Positions 23,005-32,720 of a DNA stretch of 64,000 nucleotides are shown here, piece by piece. Position numbers and translations under genes: made by a program. Source of the DNA: Diploptera punctata (Eukaryota; Arthropoda; Insecta; Blattodea; Blaberidae); the NCBI GenBank assembly GCA_030220185.1, contig JASPKZ010009880.1, positions 5,001-69,000 on the forward strand. Direction: 5' to 3'. Each line of letters starts with the position of its first letter. Position 1 is the first letter of the stretch. Below the pieces are notes generated by a model. The model made no database searches, was not told where the DNA came from, and saw only the letters and a program-made list of their open reading frames with translations.

Positions 23005-23675
23005 GGCTTCCAATATAAACCCGGACCGGCCTCACGGGGTTTCACCCGTCAGGCAGCGCTCTCTCCTCGTCCGCAATTCACTCTGCCAGCCGCTCGTCCT
23101 TGAACTAGTCAGTTTACTATCGTTCGACAAGATGAGACGTCAGCTGACATTAGAGCAGCGCATTTATGTGTGTAAATGTTATTATAAATACGAATCAGCT
23201 CGTCGCGTTCGCGAGGAATTTATTCGGAACTTCCCTGGACAATTACCTCCTTCCAAATCGACAATCCACGATCTTGTGACTAAATTTGAGACCACTGGTT
23301 CAGTACAAAATAAGAAACACACGCGAAGGCATACGGTTCTCACCAAAGAAAAATTAGACGAAATTGGCGAAAATTTGGAACGTTCACCACAAAAATCATT
23401 ACCGAAATTAGCACAACAAGTTGGGATTTCAGTATCTTCTGCACATACAGCAACAAAATTGTTAAAACTTAAACCTTACAAGTGTACACGTGTTCATTGT
23501 CTAAACCAAGGTGATCCCATAGCACGTGTGCGGGAGGACAACATTTCCAGCATTTTCTATAAGGTAAGAAACAGTTCAAGGACGGGTGGCAGGCAGGGTG
23601 AATTGCGGGAGAAAGAGACAGCACTACGTGCTGGGTGAAACTCTGTGAGGCCGGTCCGGTTTTATATTGGAAGCC
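23005..23675 (+). mobile_element. TIR transposon derivative with HTH-only ORF
   Basis: Ends are ~43-bp inverted repeats (GGCTTCCAATATAAACCCGG... / ...CCGGTTTTATATTGGAAGCC) differing at a few positions. The only gene inside is an N-terminal transposase domain. It looks like an internally deleted, non-autonomous mariner-like element in a phosphatase intron. No clean target duplication was seen. Confidence 0.8.
23132..23638 (+). CDS. Truncated transposase, DUF4817-like HTH protein
   Basis: 168 residues from MRRQLTLEQRIYVCKCYYKY, through FPGQLPPSKSTIHDLVTKFE and TGSVQNKKHTRRH, to QQVGISVSSAHTATKLLKLK. This is the DNA-binding N-terminus common in insect mariner-like transposons. After about residue 125 the sequence becomes unrelated and ends in the right TIR region; no DDE catalytic motif is present. 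Such an ORF could still bind element ends; that is speculation. Confidence 0.7.
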   Translation: MRRQLTLEQRIYVCKCYYKYESARRVREEFIRNFPGQLPPSKSTIHDLVTKFETTGSVQNKKHTRRHTVLTKEKLDEIGENLERSPQKSLPKLAQQVGISVSSAHTATKLLKLKPYKCTRVHCLNQGDPIARVREDNISSIFYKVRNSSRTGGRQGELREKETALRAG

Positions 23676-23963
23676 TGTTATATGGAATTCCTCAATATAT
23701 TTTCAGTTTTCATAAACAAATTTTGCTACTTTTTAATTAAGATAGCTAGTTGCAAATCTAGGACCCCATTCCAAAAACTATAAAGAAAAATGTTAGATTG
23801 TACAGTTACTTTGAGCAATTTAAATAATACCATTAATGTAAAGCTAGTATAGGGATATTGATTGAAGCTTAAACATACAACAAGTATTGTGTAAGAAATA
23901 TTGATCCTATCTCACATATATACGACATACATAAAAACTTGTGCATACAAGTAATACATTTCC

Positions 23964-24659
23964 TTAACACATTCAGTACCAGGCACTGAGCAGGGCATTT
24001 AAACCCACAGGCCAGCCATTTAAATACCCCAGCTACCCTTTTCGTGGCGCTTCAGAAAATGGACCATTATTCACAAACTATTAGTCCTAGAAAATTCAAA
24101 TTTTGTACATACCTAACCTAAAGGAGATATCCTAGTAGTATTTGATGGTGAAATAACTTGGGTGATTGACATCACATGGTATCGGCGTATCAATTTCAGG
24201 AAGTGGAAGTTCATCTTCACTTTCACTTTGTGAATCTTCTAATTCAGGAATCAGTTCATCACCTGAATCATCATTATACAAAATATTCACTAATTCTTCT
24301 TCAGTGAGATTTTTTTTTCGCCATGGTTTCACTCATGCACAAACAATAGCGCGATAACGAGAAACATATACTACTGCATTGGAGCTCGGAGGCATGTTTG
24401 GGTGAACGAATTCCATGTGTTGTTTGTTTTAAAAATATAAGGGCATTCCCCAAAGTTAAACGTATCAAACAGGAATAGAAAATGTACATTTATATGCCAT
24501 CTATGATCTCCAAGACATACTAAGCCAACACAATATTTAGGCGTCGAATATAAATGCGGTTTGTTCGTGCCCGCTCTAAAACGAGTTAACTGACCGACGG
24601 CTGCATACACGATAGTCTCTTTAAATGCCTTAACTGGTTTATGGTACTGAATGTGTTAA
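23964..24659. mobile_element. piggyBac-like non-autonomous element
   Basis: Flanked by TTAA at 23964-23967 and 24656-24659 with inverted ends CACATTCAGTACC / GGTACTGAATGTG. It contains a 66-codon - strand frame typical of a piggyBac N-terminus. The TTAA target is diagnostic of piggyBac. Confidence 0.8.
24132..24332 (-). pseudogene. piggyBac transposase N-terminal remnant
   Basis: Starts MKPWRKKNLTEEELVNIL, followed by an acidic Ser/Glu/Asp-rich stretch (SQSESEDELPLPE). Acidic low-complexity N-termini of this kind are usual in piggyBac transposases. The catalytic domain is absent. Assignment leans on the TTAA-flanked context. Confidence 0.55.
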
Positions 24660-24944
24660 GCAATATGTGTTAAGAAATGTATACATAAAATAAGTACCTT
24701 AGGAAGACAAATTGATAATAAATATTTTAAGAGTCGATTTCATTTAAAAACACCTGAGTTCTTAGAATGATATAAACTTAGATGTTAAATTATCTATAAA
24801 TAGAAATTAAGACTTTTTTTATGTTATATTTTTAATTAATACTTTCCAGAATTGGACATAGTTTTATTTTAGAAAGAAAAATTAATTTAAAAAAAATTAA
24901 GCCCATGTTTTCCTTTTAACAGAGATTAAGGCACTCTCCCCCTA
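24660..24944. other. No recognised feature
   Basis: AT-rich intron. 24842-24895 (AATTGGACATAGTTTTATTTTAGAAAGAAAAATTAA region) recurs inverted at 25590-25640. Confidence 0.4.
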
Positions 24945-25288
24945 CAAGGAAGAATTTGAACCATACTAATTTAGTTACACTTATTTTCGTATAGATGTTA
25001 TTTTGAGTGGTCCATGGTCAGCATTCCGCCTCATACTGACATCTAGGAAACCAAGGTAGTACTAGGATGGGAAAATTTTGCTTAGAGGCCTTTTCATTCA
25101 GGCTTAAGGATCTTTTATGAGCCTGAAAATCTTCAGACTAGGGGCCCATGGCTTAAAGTCTCTCCCAGAGAACTTGCTCCTTGGATTTTTCTATCCTAAA
25201 AAAATCCTTCGACCCCGGCCGGGTTTGAACCCGCGACCCTTGGGACCAGAGGCAAGGAGCATAACCACTAGTCGACCACGACCGATAG
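24945..25288 (-). repeat. SINE A, longest copy
   Basis: Reverse orientation, both ends present. The tail starts with TTTGAACCATACTAATTTAG; the tRNA-like head at the right has GGGTTTGAACCCGCGACC and ACCACTAGTCGACCACG. Confidence 0.8.
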
Positions 25289-25316
25289 AAAAATTAATTC
25301 AAATTTAAATATGGGA

Positions 25317-25510
25317 AATAACATTATGAGGTTCTTAATCATGAGGAATGAGTAATTTTTTACATCTTACACTCATAGATTATGCATTTTTCAAAAAGGA
25401 CACATCCCTTCCATTTTCAAGCCAACATTATGCCTAGGTCCGGTTGAAAATGGAGAGATGTGTTCACCAACCGCCATTCCCATGTTTAAGAAAACATACT
25501 CTATGAGGTA
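25317..25510. repeat. PLE-terminus-like segment
   Basis: Opens with GGGAAATAACATTATGAGGTTC and closes with CTCTATGAGGTAAGATTTAAAT, the signature flanking PLE termini in this window. The centre has inverted CATTTTCAAGCC/GGTTGAAAATGG blocks. No coding sequence. Confidence 0.45.
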
Positions 25511-25799
25511 AGATTTAAATAAAGTACTCATTCTTCAAGAAAAATTAACACTCAAACCAGAACTTGAATCCCACAGTTTGGGGTTTGAGCATTAATTTTT
25601 CTTTCTAAAATAAAACTATGTCCAATTCTGGAAAGTGTTAATTTAAAATGTAACATCAAAGTATGAAGCTTTACCACTTATAAGTAATGTATAAATTCTC
25701 AACAAAAATACTTTGAATGGAAGTCGTCAAATGTTATCATTGTGGTAGTGATGGTTATCGGCCTTTGGACGAAAGAGAATTGTATGTGGAAAGAAATGT

Positions 25800-25900
25800 T
25801 AATGTTCGTATTGGTGCTCGAATAGTGTAACTGGTATCATACTGATGTGTAGTCAGAGATCCAGGGTTCGAGCATTAATTTTTCTTTCTAAAATATAACA
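25800..25900 (+). repeat. tRNA-like SINE fragment
   Basis: GGTGCTCGAATAGTGTAACTGG resembles an A-box region, and CCAGGGTTCGAGCATTAATT a B-box and acceptor end. An AATTTTTCTTTCTAAAAT tail follows, also found at 25590-25610. Confidence 0.45.
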
Positions 25901-25929
25901 GAGAATTATTAGAGAATATTATAGTCTCT

Positions 25930-26190
25930 CTGGTTTAACTTTACAAGAAATTTGTAGAATGAGACAACTGTACTCGCCTCTCTCACTCGTACCAGTGTTG
26001 TCGGTGTTTCTTCACAAGATATTAATAGGGGAAAGGGGGGAGAGGAAAACTAACAACCAAGTGGGTTCTTTCTTTTGTATCGGACTAAAGCGATCAACAA
26101 TCTACCCTTGTATCTCCATCTCTCTCTCTGCCAAGTTAAACCAGAATCTACCCTTGTATCTCCATCTCTCTCTCTGCCAAGTTAAACCAG
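25930..26190. mobile_element. MITE with CTGGTTTAAC ends
   Basis: Inverted ends CTGGTTTAAC / GTTAAACCAG. The last 46 bp (AATCTACCCTTGTATCTCC...) are tandemly duplicated at 26099-26144 and 26145-26190. An inverted, diverged copy is at 36351-36563. Confidence 0.65.
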
Positions 26191-26369
26191 CTATACAATA
26201 GCTCAGAATAGAGATGTATGAAGAGCTTATGACCATGAGGCTCGAATTTCCTGGTTCAATAGAACCAGAGAATTAATTGGATTAGTCTTCTATTGGGTAT
26301 GAGAGAAACCATGAGTTTTTATATCAAAACAACTCAATAAACATCCATCAACAATCGATGGTAGAGTTA

Positions 26370-26700
26370 TGTAATAGTGTGGGTCCTGCATCATGGCCAA
26401 GTTGTTTAAGGCATGATGCCTTCATACAGAGCTACGGGACTTGTGCTGGTTGAGTCCCCATGGGGGAAGACATTTTCTCATGGAATTTCAGTCAGTATGG
26501 CACCGGTGTCCACCCAGCATCATGAGGAATTTGGGTAGCTACAATCAGTAGTGACTCCAAGTTGAGAAAACCAGCTATTAACAGCTTTGGACTCGACATG
26601 CTAACCACATGTTACCCCTATATTGGCTAGACGATTGTCTATTTCTGTAAATGAGAAGTGGATGTGAGACCAGCAAGCAAGCTGGTAGTCCAAGGGCTGT
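26370..26700 (+). repeat. SINE D copy
   Basis: tRNA-like head with CATGGCCAAGTTGTTTAAGG and a degraded B-box (GGTTGAGTCCCCATGG). Body shared with 37234-37475; 3' part shared with 32830-32900 and 38600-38680. It ends just upstream of phosphatase exon 26755. Confidence 0.65.
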
Positions 26701-26754
26701 CTACGCCTATCATACCATGAAGTTTTTTTTAATGTAATAGTGTGGTGTTGTTAG

Positions 26755-26926
26755 TCTTGCAGGCATGTCTCGCAGTGTGACTGTAGCGGTCGCATACATC
26801 ATGAGTGTGACATCGCTCAACTGGAAAGAAGCACTCAAGGTGGTCCGTGTTGGCCGCGCAGTTGCCAACCCTAATTTTGGCTTCCAGAAGCAATTACAAG
26901 ATTTTGAAATGTTCAAACTTGCCGAG
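26755..26926 (+). CDS. DUSP22/15-like phosphatase, catalytic exon
   Basis: Completes the Cys codon and continues LAGMSRSVTVAVAYIMSV, so the joined signature is HCLAGMSR, the HC(X5)R cysteine-phosphatase loop followed by the conserved Ser. It then reads SLNWKEALKVVRVGRAVANP and NFGFQKQLQDFEMFKLAE, the conserved NPNxGFxxQL helix of the DUSP22 group. The true acceptor is the TTAG at 26751-26754. The nearby TTGCAG at 26757-26762 would delete Cys-Leu-Ala, so it is not the likely site. Exit phase 0, donor GTATAA. Confidence 0.92.
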
Positions 26927-27243
26927 GTATAATTCTGAAAGCCGTCATGGCAGTTTACAGTAAGAGGTACCAACATTTGAGACAATTATTGTGCAATGTG
27001 TGGTTATCAATATTCATATTAGCATTTCATAGTTTTTCAATCACATCTCTTGTAGAATTTCATATTATAAATATGAATAATTGAGTTCTATTTAAATTCT
27101 ATTTAAAGCAATTGAGAGTATTGGTAATTTTTTATACTTTTAAATGATATAACATTAAGTGTTTGGGTATTTTATAATGTTTGTATGTAAGTTTGACTGA
27201 TAGCAAAAACAATAATAATAATAATAGTTTCTATATGTATTGT

Positions 27244-27547
27244 GGGGCATGCCGTAGCGTAGTGGTTAAGGCACTGAGCTACAATCCGGAGGGTCGAGGG
27301 TTCAAGTCCCGTTGGGGTCAGGATTTTTAAACTGACCCAAACCCTCTGGCGGCACTATGGCCCTGGGGTCGACTCAGCCTCTAACTGAAACGAGTACCAG
27401 ACGCTTGTTCTGGGGGTAAAGGCGGCCGTCACGCAGGGCCGACAACCCAGCTGACATGAAGTGCCGATTGTCTAGAAAAAGTGGGAGCCTTAACCTCCTA
27501 CTACCCCAAGGGCCTCCGGGCCTGTTGTGGGATCACTTTACTTTTTT
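27244..27547 (+). repeat. SINE C copy abutting a splice acceptor
   Basis: Full-length tRNA-derived SINE: the head includes GCCGTAGCGTAGTGG and B-box GGGTTCAAGTCCC; it ends in GGGATCACTTTACTTTTTT. A perfect 12-bp target duplication TATATGTATTGT occurs at 27232-27243 and 27548-27559. The right copy is directly followed by the AG acceptor of the next phosphatase exon. Confidence 0.9.
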
Positions 27548-27561
27548 TATATGTATTGTAG

Positions 27562-27740
27562 GAACGCCGTCGACTGAAGGAGAGATATCCGAGCCTGGCA
27601 TTGTTATCGCAGGATGAGGAACAATGTAATTTGATGCTGTCGTCTTATCAATCCCTCATCCTAACAAGGGAGCTGTGTGAAGGAGACTGTGCGATGGGCC
27701 AAACATGCCCTACTGGAATGTGTAGAGGCACTAATAAGAG
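27562..27740 (+). CDS. DUSP22/15-like phosphatase, C-terminal exon
   Basis: 59 codons plus AG: ERRRLKERYPSLALLSQDEE, MLSSYQSLILTRELCEGDC, then a Cys-rich AMGQTCPTGMCRGTNK. It begins as the family's post-catalytic helix and then diverges from the short vertebrate DUSP22 C-terminus. The acceptor is TATTGTAG inside the SINE target duplication; donor GTAGTA. Phase agrees with the next exon (AG + A = Arg). Confidence 0.8.
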
Positions 27741-28620
27741 GTAGTATACAAAGACATTAGTTTAAGATGGATTTTATTTTCTTAGTCAAGACACAAACCA
27801 GGATTTGCTAACTCACTTTAATTGAAAACTATTGGAATAAAGGCAGCTGTATGTGATTATAATGTAAATATGGATCAGATTGATCTTAAGGACCAAATGT
27901 TTCAACCCTACTTATTAAACAGAAAACAAGGTACAAAACAGTAGCCTATATTAAAATTTTCTAAAGACTACAAAAATGTAGAAATCACAAAAAAGAAAGT
28001 ACAAAAAATGAATTCCGTTAAATTCACTGTTTATTGAAGGTGAATGAGATTTAATAAGAAAAAATAGGATATGATAATATTATACTCTATTAAAGCCTTA
28101 AGAATACGACTGTTTTGACATGTTGAAAAAATGTGTGCATAATGATAGAATGCTTAACATAATTTTGAATATTCCAAAATTGAAAATGGAAGGAAAAGAG
28201 AATAATTTAGGAAATATTGGTTTGATGATGTAGAGAGTGATTTGAGGAGTCTGGGTGGGTGAGAAATTGGAAGGAGCATGCCGGAGTAGAACTGAACAGA
28301 AGGCTGTTGTTCAAGATTCCAAGGTTCATTTTATTGAACTTAGAATAATAATTGAGTAATGATATATATGATCGGCGTTCAAGCAGAAGTCACTAAGTCC
28401 AAAATTGGCTGTTTTGAGATATGTACACTACTATATTATGAAAATGATTCTTCACAGTCTGGCAAAAGTCACTAAGTGCTATCCCTGTCCTTTTCTAATT
28501 TATAAATGCTTAATATTTTCTGGCGTAACAGACTTCTGATGTGTGATCAAATTTTAATATCGCTATATCTCAAAACAACAATATTGGACTTGTGAAATCT
28601 GCCAGAACAACGGTATATAA
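27741..28620. other. Intron, no feature recognised
   Basis: AT-rich intron. 28110-28300 (ATTTGAGGAGTCTGGGTGGG region) may be a decayed LINE tail, not assignable. Confidence 0.4.
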
Positions 28621-28627
28621 ACCATAT

Positions 28628-29045
28628 TTCATTATTATTTATAGAGGATTTTAATATCAAGTCCCGGTCTGAGCGTATAATTTTTCTCTTCAAATATGAT
28701 TTATCCATCATTGAGATGTACGAAATCAATAATAATAACATGGAAAAAGCCGTACTGGCTGTAATGTATAATTCCCAAATATGTCTTCTTAATAAAGGAG
28801 CTGCCATTTGCAAGATAGAAGCATGGCTTCATAGCATTTGGTGGACGGGAATTACAATGTATATAGAGAAGGATTTGCGTTTAGATTGGTACTTGCTCAG
28901 GTAGCTCAGTTGGTAGAGCACTTGGTCTAGAGAACCAAGGGTCCCGGGTTCAAGTCCCGGTCTGAGCGTATAATTTTTCTCTTCAAATATGACCCACAAA
29001 ATTATTTTATTTCATTATTATTTATAGAGGATTTTAATATCGAAG
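28628..29045 (+). repeat. Permuted duplication around a tRNA-like SINE
   Basis: Block X (TTCATTATTATTTATAGAGG...TTTTAATATC) precedes block Y (AAGTCCCGGTCTGAGCG plus the CTCTTCAAATATGA tail) at 28628-28700. In the second copy Y (28952-28992) precedes X (29011-29041). The tRNA-like body lies between the two. Confidence 0.7.
28895..28968 (+). tRNA. tRNA-like sequence (probably SINE head or pseudo-tRNA)
   Basis: 74 nt fold as a cloverleaf: acceptor GCTCAGG/TCTGAGC (7 bp, one GU), D arm GCTC/GAGC, T arm CCGGG-TTCAAGT-CCCGG, discriminator G. The anticodon stem CTTGG/CCAAG closes a 9-nt loop, or 6 bp close a 7-nt loop with AGA at positions 34-36. AGA means Ser, which needs a long variable arm that is absent here. 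So I do not call a functional isotype. Confidence 0.5.
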
Positions 29046-29047
29046 GT

Positions 29048-29368
29048 CATATCCATCCATAGTAATTCTGCCCGAAGGCAGGTCCTTCACTGCAATCATA
29101 GCATTTTCATGCTATGCTTGCAGCTTTACTAGGGAATTGTAGGTGTGGTAGCTTCCCGTTGCTTTCCACACCGGTGAACAATGATGATGATGATGATGGC
29201 CATATGATTTCGGGGACTGTTAGGGCCTTAAAGTTTTCCTGACATTTGTCTTACAGGTGAGGAAAAACCCCGATAAAAAACCTCACTCAGAAAAACTGTC
29301 CCAACCGGGGATTGAACCCAGGCCTGCTGCGTGACAAGGCAGCAAGCTACCTCAAGACCACAACAGTG
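29048..29368 (-). repeat. SINE B copy
   Basis: Reverse orientation with target duplication GAAGGTCATAT on both sides (about 29042 and 29374). Confidence 0.88.
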
Positions 29369-29989
29369 GAAGAAGGTCATATAAAGTCTTGAATTTATTA
29401 CTATATATAGCGGACTGTATATTTATGTTGTTTGTAATTATTTTATGAAATCAGCCTTGGCAATGAAATTCCAATCCAGAATTTAGTTTGATGACCAAGG
29501 AAAAAGTAGGAAAACCTTCTATTCATGTAGATTGGCCCTGGGGTTTGAGCCTAGGACTTCCATGATACAAGTCCTGAATGCTTGGTATGGGCAATATTTG
29601 TTTATCAATATCTTAATTTTTATTCCTTTTTTCTGAAATAAGTCCTGGATTAAACCAATACTTTAATCTCAGGGTAAGATCACTGAGCTCCAAATGGCAG
29701 ACATAAGTTCAATTCCTATTCAAGTTGAATATCTTTGTTTTCCACAACTGTAAATGTAAAGCAAATCCTACGAAATTTGTGCCACAGCTTCAATAAAAAA
29801 TCAGCAGTCTCATAATTATCATTCATTTTTTCATAAGAAATAATTTAAGAAAATAGACCCATCTCGTTCACAGCAATAGAATCAAATCAGTTCCATCAAA
29901 ACACAAAATAGAGATCAGGGTATGTCAAGTAATTATTCACATATCCAATTCAGGAATAGAAGATTCGGATAAGGTAGAAAAACCGTCAC

Positions 29990-30440
29990 CACATGAATTC
30001 TTCTAAGTTCTACAGAATCGCAGTGCACATGTGCGAGTTGCTGTAATGGTTAATGTAGCTTTTGATAGATGGCTCTGAAGTTGGCATTACCAACCTTTCG
30101 AAAAAATTTACAATTGATAAAAAACCAATTAGATGCATATAATTTAATAAACTATAAATTAATTTTACATACACTAACTTGTCCCATCGGAATCTAACAA
30201 AATGAAATTAATTTCTGAAAATATGGTTTGGAATTATTTTCAAATGTTGGTTACTCCAATTTCATAACCACCTAGTAAATGTTACATGAAGCATTTCCAC
30301 GTCTATAGAACTCGATTCACAATATTTGCATAATTTATAAATATTTAAAAATCATAAGAAATGTTTATAAAATGTTTCCAAAATATTTAAAATAGTATGA
30401 AACATTATTTATTATAAATGGTTGAAAAGTATTTAGTGCA
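29990..30440. repeat. Dispersed non-coding repeat F (copy)
   Basis: Matches RpL12 intron sequence at 58240-58740 (shared GGTTAATGTAGCTT, TAGATGGCTCTGAAG, GCATTACCAACCTTT, TTAGTGCATCAGTGGCATAAGAAT-like blocks). No coding content; class unknown. Confidence 0.6.
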
Positions 30441-30635
30441 TCAGTAGCATAAGAATGTTAGATGGAAAATTATGTGGGTCTTAAAGCCAACCTCAGCTGA
30501 AGATTCTTTAGAGTGAGAGAGAACAATGAATTTATGGTCCAGACACAGCAATAGTGCCTGCAAAACAGTTGTAAAATGACCTTTATAGTTAAAGCAATTA
30601 TAAATAATAATAAATAAAAACAACTAGTAGTAATA

Positions 30636-30860
30636 AACTGTTAAATTCTCAACTTGATTTGAATGAATCGCCTTTGTTAAATTAAAAAATTTAAATAAAT
30701 TATTGTTGTATTGTTGCTTAGATCAGTTGATATGTACTATAATAACACAATTCATAATTTGTTAACATGTCTGATGAAGGTACAGTGTACCGAAACAGTT
30801 GTCACTGAATTATATCTTAATAAATATGAAAATCAAATAAAACTAAGTTTTATTTTTATT
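30636..30860 (+). repeat. PLE family 2, 3' UTR fragment
   Basis: Repeats 16430-16660 at high identity (AAACTGTTAAATTCTCAACTTG onward), including the hammerhead-like motif and a GAAAATCAAATAAAACTA end. It is a short 5'-truncated copy in the last phosphatase intron. Confidence 0.75.
30769..30807 (+). ncRNA. Hammerhead-like motif, PLE family 2
   Basis: Canonical CTGATGA box at 30771-30777, extra A, GGTAC-AGT-GTACC, GAAA, CAGTTG, GTC, AC. The CAGTTG helix III is one mismatch from palindromic. Confidence 0.5.
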
Positions 30861-31134
30861 TAATTAATAAAAAAACTTTGATTGCCTTTTTAGGAATTAA
30901 CACTATGAAGTATTATTTATTAAGAAAAATTGCATCACCTCATCTCATATTCCTTATCTTATTATTAGACCAGTTTTGGAACCTAATTATGTTCCATCCT
31001 CAGTACTTTCACGACCGTTGTTATGTTGTCTTGAAGAGCTGCCTCCTGCTCCTTAAACAGAGGGATACAATTTTTCTTAAACAACCTTAATTATTTACCA
31101 TAAGAAAGTATTTATGAAAGATACCATATTTCAG

Positions 31135-31465
31135 AATATTCAGAAGGAAATCAAGTGCCCGAGGACCTACGCCACCGCAGTCCCCTCGAATGTTGCCTCC
31201 TACACCCAACATGACACGCAGCAGCAGTACATTAAGCAGAAGACCTCGCAGTGGACCTGCAGGTTTACATTCATACACAGGATCTTCAGCACCTCCGTCT
31301 CGGGCTGGTTCCCGACTCGATGTATCAGAATTACCCCCAGGTGTTATGAATTGGCAAGAACGTCGTTCGGGCTCAGCCCCTACTACTCCCATGGCATCGC
31401 CACCCGTATCGCCTCAGCATTGGCCACGCAGATCATCCACAATGCGCAAGCCGAGCACCACATAA
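31135..31465 (+). CDS. DUSP22/15-like phosphatase, terminal coding exon
   Basis: About 110 residues, Ser/Pro/Arg-rich: RRKSSARGPTPPQSPRM, LPPTPNMTRSSSTLSRRPRS, PPSRAGSRLDVSELPPG, SGSAPTTPMASPPVSPQHWP, ending MRKPSTT at TAA 31463-31465. Phase matches the previous exon. Two in-frame acceptors 9 nt apart (AG at 31133-31134 and 31142-31143) fit equally; the first adds three codons. Long disordered tails occur in insect members of this group. Assignment rests on phase and the proline-directed-site-rich composition. Confidence 0.7.
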
Positions 31466-31579
31466 CGAACTTTGCATCTAATTTATCTAGAACCGTCCCA
31501 CGTTTGTGCACTAGGTTGAAATTCTCAGTTTGCTTCATGGATCTCATCAGTTCTCAGTATCCTAAATTCCACATGGCAA

Positions 31580-31657
31580 AATAAAATGACTTCTGATATT
31601 TCCATAAAGTATACTTAATTTTTTTACTCTCTATTTGCTTAGTTCATCCAAAATAAA
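31580..31657 (+). promoter_or_regulatory. Candidate poly(A) signals for the phosphatase gene
   Basis: AATAAA at 31580-31585 and at 31652-31657, about 115-190 bases after the stop codon. Confidence 0.45.
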
Positions 31658-31732
31658 CTGACTTATTCACTCACTTTTCTCCTCGCTCTGGAGAAATTAA
31701 GATTTCTTGCAATAATACCTAAATTATATTGA

Positions 31733-31970
31733 CTTAGGCTTTCACGGCCGGAGTTATTATGATGATCTTGTAGAAGATTTCTGGGCTGTTGGCCGTGGTC
31801 CTGATCGCAGATAAATGTATAAATAGGGCAGGGTAGTCGACAAAATTGCCAGTCTCAAGACAACCCTTGAGGATGCCGAATGCAGTCTCCGGCGAAACGT
31901 CGGGTACTACAAGCGTCAAGACCACGACCAACAGCCTGGAAATCTTCTACAAGATCATCATAACTACCTA
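31733..31970. repeat. PLE-type fold-back
   Basis: Arms at about 31745-31795 and 31915-31968 are inverted (GTTATTATGATGATCTTGTAG / CTACAAGATCATCATAAC). The centre holds a hammerhead-like segment. The opening GACTTAGGCTTTCACGGCCGG is a phrase typical of dispersed invertebrate repeats. Confidence 0.65.
31864..31909 (+). ncRNA. Degenerate hammerhead-like motif
   Basis: TTGAGGA, extra T, GCCG...CGGC helix II with a long loop, GAAA, CGTCGGG, TA. No clear helix I. Confidence 0.35.
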
Positions 31971-31974
31971 AATG

Positions 31975-32455
31975 ATTGATTGCTTGCTATCTGATACTTT
32001 GCTTAGAGGGATGAGGGTAATTGGACATTTTCAACTGAAAAAACATCTACACCTACTGGGTAGATCGATTAGAGTGTAGGAAATATGGGCGAGAAAATTG
32101 AACCTTTTCATTGAACTCCCCAGCTTTAAGTTTCTTAACATATACATTTCTTGGGAAACCTATCTTGTGAAAACATAAAGCAAATTAACACAGGTTATTA
32201 TTAACAGATTTACCACTTCTAGTAGTGTTGTGGACTAGCTTAAAATTTTATGGGAAGCACAATAGGCTGATTTGAGCCTCTAGTTCTTCTGTGCTCTTAA
32301 CACATAATTGGCAAAATTCAGTTTCCCTTATGTAACCAATTCTTCAGCTTAAAGAACCCTCACTAAGGTCCTCCATAGGTCCCTATCCTTAATCAACTTA
32401 ATCAAATTCATATCACTGGTATACATTAATATCTGTTTTTAAAGAGTGTCGGAAT
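31975..32455. other. No feature recognised
   Basis: Nothing supported beyond AT-rich spacer. Confidence 0.4.
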
Positions 32456-32458
32456 GCA

Positions 32459-32720
32459 GTTTTCTTTTTTTAATTCAGTGTCCCAGGTTTGTCAATTTGA
32501 CATTTTTTGGTGTTTTCTCCTGGCATAATTGTAACTCACTTTTGAGATTGGGGCGCCTGGAAGATACGGTTATGCTGCCCCAATGATATAATGTGTGATG
32601 ATGATGATAGTGGTATTCCAGGAGAGTCATATCGTAAACTTAATCGAAGGCAAATATGAATAATGATGATTATGATGGCCATATGATGTTTGGGGACCAT
32701 TTGGGTCTTATTGAAAAAAA
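32459..32720 (-). repeat. SINE B variant, headless
   Basis: Resembles the 2485-2772 variant (GTTTGTCAATTTGACATT, TCTCCTGGCAT, GATTGGGGCGCCTGG) and ends in GGGGACCATTTGGGTCTTA without the tRNA head. Confidence 0.55.

Noticed and set aside
26757..26762. TTGCAG as the acceptor of the catalytic phosphatase exon
   Set aside because: It would remove the catalytic Cys-Leu-Ala and break phase; the TTAG at 26751-26754 restores HCLAGMSR exactly.
28895..28968. Functional tRNA-Ser(AGA)
   Set aside because: No long variable arm, and the anticodon loop is irregular; the SINE-like flanks argue for a tRNA-derived repeat.
31114..31584. 156-codon + strand frame overlapping the terminal phosphatase exon
   Set aside because: Shadow frame; the Ser/Pro frame joins the upstream exon in phase and this one does not.
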